A stretch of 64,000 bases of DNA, taken from assembly GCA_004134985.1 (NCBI GenBank), contig REGQ01000065.1:1-64000 (forward strand), given 5' to 3'. A program made the translations under genes and the position numbers. The stretch is from Paenibacillaceae bacterium (lineage in GTDB: Bacteria; Bacillota; Bacilli; Paenibacillales; Paenibacillaceae). The notes below the pieces were generated by a model. The model saw only the letters and a program-made list of their open reading frames with translations. It did no database searches and was not told where the DNA came from. Below are positions 60,552 to 64,000 of the stretch, one piece after another; within the stretch, counting starts at the first letter, position 1; every line of letters begins with the position of its first letter.

Positions 60552-61607
60552 ATGGGTTTATTGTCAAAGCCGATGAGCATTGCTGAACTATTGGATCGAA
60601 GCTTCCAATTATATCGCAAGCACTTTTTGGCCGTGTTTCTACTGACCTTGATTCTTATGGGGCCGGTATATTTTATCCAGCAATTATTACTGTTTAGCTT
60701 CAATGATCTTCCATTCTTGCCACAAAGCGACCTTACTATTGAAGACTCTCTCAGCTACTGGGCTGGTAGCTCTGCTGAATACAATCCTGGGTTCATTGTA
60801 TTTACGCTGCTCTTTATACCGCTCTACATGGTATTTTTGTTTCCAATCGCTGCTGCCTCACACCTTCATCTGGTACAATCAGCTGTTGATGGAAAGCCGC
60901 TTCATCTCGGCGGGCTGCTGCGTAAAGCATTTTCTCCTTACTGGAGATTGGTAGGAAACAGTACGCTATTCGGATTGATGATGATCGGCATTTACTTCGC
61001 CTTGATCATTGCCGTTGTGGTGGTCATGCTTCTGTTTGGCACCATTACCTCTCTGATCGGGGTTGGCCTGATGGAAATTTCCTCTGATCCGTTCAGCAGC
61101 GGAGTTACAATCGTCGTCTTGATTGCATTGCTGTATGTTGCTGCTGTGCTGGCAGTTGTTTCCTTGTACAGTTTCTTTATTATACGATTCGGTTTTTTCT
61201 TGCCCATCGTTGCGTTGGACAGCGGCGCCCAAGATGGTACGATCAGCAGAAGCTGGAGAATGACCAAAGGAAGCTTTTGGCGGTTGTTTGTCGTGCTTGC
61301 GGTTTTGCTTGCTATCGTCACCGTGCTGATGCTCAGCATACAAGCACTTGTTATTACCGTCTTCAAAATGTCGTTGCTTGGTCAGATTATTCAAATTCTC
61401 ATTGGCCTGGCCATTTCTCCGATACTCACCATTACGTTTGCCCTGATCTACCTGGATTTGCGCGTTCGCAGCGAAGGGAGCGACTTGGAGCAAGTTCTGC
61501 AGGCACGGCTGGCTAACATAACAGGTTCAAATCACGCTTCATCAGCGGAAGGGAATGTTCCCGGACACAACGGGACAGCTTACAATCCCTATGGATATGA
61601 GAGCTGA
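60552..61607 (+). CDS. Multi-pass membrane protein (GPDPase_memb-like)
   Basis: 351-aa integral membrane protein with about seven hydrophobic segments (FLAVFLLTLILMGPVYFIQQ; LIIAVVVVMLLFGTITSLIG; WRLFVVLAVLLAIVTVLMLS) and a hydrophilic C-tail rich in Asn, Gly and Ser. The N-terminal PMSIAELLDRSFQLYRKHF and RSWRMTKGSFWRLF motifs match the membrane domain found in glycerophosphodiester phosphodiesterases and in stand-alone Firmicutes proteins. ATG 60552 follows GGGAGG by 8 nt. First gene of a cluster with DUF4129, DUF4350 and MoxR; overlaps the next gene by one base. Confidence 0.85.
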   Translation: MGLLSKPMSIAELLDRSFQLYRKHFLAVFLLTLILMGPVYFIQQLLLFSFNDLPFLPQSDLTIEDSLSYWAGSSAEYNPGFIVFTLLFIPLYMVFLFPIAAASHLHLVQSAVDGKPLHLGGLLRKAFSPYWRLVGNSTLFGLMMIGIYFALIIAVVVVMLLFGTITSLIGVGLMEISSDPFSSGVTIVVLIALLYVAAVLAVVSLYSFFIIRFGFFLPIVALDSGAQDGTISRSWRMTKGSFWRLFVVLAVLLAIVTVLMLSIQALVITVFKMSLLGQIIQILIGLAISPILTITFALIYLDLRVRSEGSDLEQVLQARLANITGSNHASSAEGNVPGHNGTAYNPYGYES

Positions 61608-62242
61608 TGATGAACCAGGATCAATTGCAGACCGATAAAGAACAGTTGGAAAATATTTTGTCACGTGTTGAATATACAGCCTATCTAAAAGAAAACAGCC
61701 GTAATCCATTAGCTGAATGGCTCAGCAAGCTGTGGCAAAAATTGATGGGCTTGTTCTCTGACACGCCCGTCCCGGCGGGCGCCTCCAAACTTGTCGCTTA
61801 CATTGTCGTAAGTGTGCTGCTCGCCGCGCTGGTTGCAGCCATCGTATGGCTTGTGCGAAGCATGCTGCTCGTCCGTTTTGACAAGAAACGCGGGTTATTC
61901 CGCAGCGAGGATGAGCTTGGCCAAACCTCGGAAGCATTGTTGCTTGAAGCCGACAGGCATGCCTCCGCCGATAATTATGCAGAAGCTGTTCGTTTCAGCT
62001 TTCTTGGGATGCTGCTGTTGCTTGATGAACAAGGTTGGGTAAGAACCGAGAAGTGGAAAACCAACCTGGAGTACGCTGAGGAATTGATAGATAGCCAGCC
62101 TTCGGCGCTCCCTTCGTTTACAGTAGCAGCGCGCTTGTTTGAGCAAGTATATTACGGTCGCCGCAATGCAGAGGCAGCGGATTACAATCATATGCTGACA
62201 TTGCTCACTCCTTACAGGGGGGAGGTTGCTGCCCATGATTAA
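61607..62242 (+). CDS. DUF4129 domain-containing membrane protein
   Basis: 211-aa protein with one membrane segment near residues 63-88 (VAYIVVSVLLAALVAAIVWL) and a cytoplasmic C-terminal DUF4129 domain (NYAEAVRFSFLGMLLLLDEQ, then AARLFEQVYYGRRNAEAADY). Starts at 61607 overlapping the previous stop and overlaps the next gene's ATG by eight bases. DUF4129 genes usually travel with MoxR, DUF58 and transglutaminase genes, as here. Function unknown. Confidence 0.88.
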   Translation: MMNQDQLQTDKEQLENILSRVEYTAYLKENSRNPLAEWLSKLWQKLMGLFSDTPVPAGASKLVAYIVVSVLLAALVAAIVWLVRSMLLVRFDKKRGLFRSEDELGQTSEALLLEADRHASADNYAEAVRFSFLGMLLLLDEQGWVRTEKWKTNLEYAEELIDSQPSALPSFTVAARLFEQVYYGRRNAEAADYNHMLTLLTPYRGEVAAHD

Positions 62243-63458
62243 AACGCAGAAACAACTGCTGGCCCTGCTCAGTGCAATTGCAGCATTTATTGTGGTCGGC
62301 CTTCTTCTGACACAACCTTCTACACCTGCGCACCCGCCTTATGTGTCCTCGTCAGCGGCACCCGATGGGGTCAAGGCGCTTTATACACTGCTGCAGGAGA
62401 AGAAGCTGCCAGCAAGTCAATGGAAGAAACCTTGGCGGGCACTGCCAGGGACGGCGAATCAGACGATGGTCGTCATAGAGCCGCACAATGTAAGTGACCA
62501 GGAAATGGAAGAGATGGATGCATGGGTGAAACGCGGCAACCATCTGCTTTTGTTCAGTTCAAACCCTTACTACTGGGATCATGTTTTGCTGGAATATCGG
62601 GAAAAACCGTCTCGCGACAATTCAACAGTCAAGGCAGATGACGGAACACAGCCCGAAGACATGGGAAATGAACAGATCGGCGAACCTGAACCTGTTCGGG
62701 TTCCTGCACCGGTAGCTGTCACCGATTTGCTGCGGCCTGATAACGATGCGCCACTGAGCGCGCTGGTTGAGACCCGCATTCGGATTAAGGAAGAACATGG
62801 CATCGAGCCGCTGCTGACCGATGAGCTTGGTATTATCGCCGCTCAGTTTGCAGCAGGCGACGGCAGCATAAGCGTGTTCCTGACCCCGGAATGGACGCGC
62901 AATGATCAGATTGCGCAGCATGCTCATTTCGAGCTGATCTGGCCCTATCTCCAGCAAAACAACGGTGGCGCACTCTGGTTTGACGAATATCATCATGGCT
63001 TTCAAGATAAGCCAGGCGCACTCGCCATCTACCCGGACTGGCTGCTCGCACTGCTGCTGCAGGTCGTCATTGGGGCAATGCTGTGGCTCTGGTATAAAGC
63101 CGTCCGGTTCGGGCCGGCATACACGCCTCGCTCGTGGGTCACGCGGAGCGGTGATGAGACACTGCTTGCTGCAGCCGGGTGGTATGAGCGCAGCCGGCTT
63201 GCGCGCGAAGCGCTTTCTCACCAGAAAAACTATATCCGCAGCCTTATGCGTACCAATTGGGGCGTACGTACAGACGCCAATGACCGGCAAGTAATCGCCG
63301 CAGCCAAGCGTCACTGGGACAAAGAGGATATTGAACAATTATCCCATTTGCTTGACTGTTGGCGGGCGGCAGAGCAAACACCGCGCTATTCGACGAAACA
63401 GTTCGTCTTTGACAGCCGCAAAGCGGATCTGATTATACAGAAACTTTCGAAGGAGTGA
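62235..63458 (+). CDS. DUF4350 domain-containing membrane protein
   Basis: 407-aa protein anchored by an N-terminal segment (LLALLSAIAAFIVVGLLLTQ) and a second one near residue 275 (LLALLLQVVIGAMLWLWYKA). The outside part matches DUF4350 (SSSAAPDGVKALYTLLQEKK, VVIEPHNVSDQEMEEMDAWV, LWFDEYHHGF), a GATase-like fold. The cytoplasmic C-terminal part carries conserved Arg/Trp segments. ATG 62235 is preferred over TTG 62226 since GGGAGG lies 10 nt upstream. It is followed 6 nt later by the MoxR gene. Confidence 0.88.
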   Translation: MIKTQKQLLALLSAIAAFIVVGLLLTQPSTPAHPPYVSSSAAPDGVKALYTLLQEKKLPASQWKKPWRALPGTANQTMVVIEPHNVSDQEMEEMDAWVKRGNHLLLFSSNPYYWDHVLLEYREKPSRDNSTVKADDGTQPEDMGNEQIGEPEPVRVPAPVAVTDLLRPDNDAPLSALVETRIRIKEEHGIEPLLTDELGIIAAQFAAGDGSISVFLTPEWTRNDQIAQHAHFELIWPYLQQNNGGALWFDEYHHGFQDKPGALAIYPDWLLALLLQVVIGAMLWLWYKAVRFGPAYTPRSWVTRSGDETLLAAAGWYERSRLAREALSHQKNYIRSLMRTNWGVRTDANDRQVIAAAKRHWDKEDIEQLSHLLDCWRAAEQTPRYSTKQFVFDSRKADLIIQKLSKE

Positions 63459-63464
63459 ACCGAT

Positions 63465-64000
63465 TTGCAGCAGTTGCTACAACAGATGGAATCGATCGTT
63501 ATCGGCCAGCAGCGCAATCTGCGCTTGCTGCTGACCGCATTTTTATCCGGGGGACATGTCCTTCTTGAAGGCGTGCCCGGCATTGGCAAGACAAAAATCG
63601 TTCGCACCTTGGCGGAGTTGACCGACGGAGAATTCAGACGTGTGCAGTTCACCCCTGATATGATGCCAAGCGATATTACGGGAAATGTCATTTTCAACAA
63701 TAAGGAAAATGCTTTCCAGATGGTGAAGGGTCCGGTTTTCACCAATCTGCTGCTCGCTGATGAAATCAATCGCACCCCGCCCAAAACACAGGCTTCCCTG
63801 CTGGAAGCGATGGAGGAAGGGCAAGTGACGGTTCAGGGCGAAACCTACCGGCTTCCTGATCCTTTCTTTGTTGTCGCCACTCAAAACCCGGTAGAGTATG
63901 AAGGCACCTACCCGCTGCCGGAGGCGCAGCTTGACCGCTTTCTCTTTAAATTGACCGTTGCCTATCCTTCTCCCGAAGCGGAGCTTGATATTTTAAAAGG
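63465..64000 (+). CDS. MoxR family AAA ATPase (partial, runs off window)
   Basis: 178 codons of a MoxR-type AAA+ ATPase are present; the 3' part lies outside the window. It starts at TTG 63465 with AAGGAG 9 nt upstream. Walker [21 protein letters not shown], the [12 protein letters not shown] loop, Walker [21 protein letters not shown] and sensor 1 [20 protein letters not shown] are all intact. MoxR proteins act as chaperones for metal loading or complex assembly, usually with a VWA-domain partner such as the DUF58 gene expected just downstream. Fourth gene of the DUF4129/DUF4350 cluster. Confidence 0.95.
   Translation, partial: MQQLLQQMESIVIGQQRNLRLLLTAFLSGGHVLLEGVPGIGKTKIVRTLAELTDGEFRRVQFTPDMMPSDITGNVIFNNKENAFQMVKGPVFTNLLLADEINRTPPKTQASLLEAMEEGQVTVQGETYRLPDPFFVVATQNPVEYEGTYPLPEAQLDRFLFKLTVAYPSPEAELDILK

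Overview
The window looks like a chromosomal stretch of a Paenibacillus-type Gram-positive bacterium (Bacillales, Paenibacillaceae). The grounds are strong AGGAGG-type ribosome-binding sites with ATG, GTG and TTG starts, many CUT1 sugar ABC importers without their own ATPase, YesM/YesN-type two-component pairs, lplABCD- and yfiJKLMN (lnr)-like clusters, and a secreted SH3-repeat amidase. No rRNA or tRNA gene, integrase or transposase was seen.

Layout. 0.1-4.3 kb: UPF0158 protein, NAD-salvage pair pncA-pncB, and a DUF4062 protein coupled to a small ORF. 4.4-9.6 kb: heparinase II/III-like lyase, GH105 unsaturated-uronyl hydrolase and a YesN-like regulator without a kinase beside it. 9.7-19.4 kb: repeats, ACT-domain malic enzyme, a 50-bp minisatellite, a hydroxyacid dehydrogenase, amidase, GNAT, PAP2 phosphatase, an interrupted small gene and a large secreted beta-propeller protein. 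19.9-29.6 kb: a uronate-oligosaccharide locus (YesM/YesN kinase-regulator, LplA/B/C importer, GH4 LplD-like enzyme) and an AraC regulator. 29.7-40.8 kb: a LacI-controlled run (solute-binding protein, two permeases, two Gfo/Idh/MocA oxidoreductases, a large alpha/beta hydrolase, NagB-like and NagA-like proteins). 42.5-43.5 kb: an orphan type I-C-like CRISPR array of 12 repeats with its leader but no cas genes. 43.6-53.2 kb: a purine/ureide catabolism region (allantoinase, allantoate amidohydrolase, PucG-like aminotransferase, SsuABC-type importer, a racemase-fold protein lacking both usual cysteines, PucR). 53.3-58.1 kb: lnrLMN-like ABC exporter with its kinase and regulator, and a PhnB-like protein. 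58.6-60.3 kb: an A+T-rich ABC exporter. 60.5-64 kb: a membrane protein, DUF4129, DUF4350 and MoxR cluster that runs off the window.

How the genes work together. Three carbohydrate units share the plan sensor/regulator, importer, intracellular enzymes. In the purine region, three copies of one dyad (TGTTA-N7-TRACA) lie in front of pucR, the allantoinase operon and the ABC operon, so they are probably one regulon. In the LacI unit, GAAATCGNTTACT-like sites flank the promoter.

Non-coding structure is the most unusual part. A family of roughly 50-bp modules (core AATAGCGGAACGT and a related GGATCTGGTGG form) recurs at five intergenic places, twice in the same four-module inverted layout. A roughly 205-bp element with short inverted ends occurs at 42.05 and 58.33 kb. 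Four unrelated minisatellites (21, 50, 65 and 41 bp units) fill gene borders.
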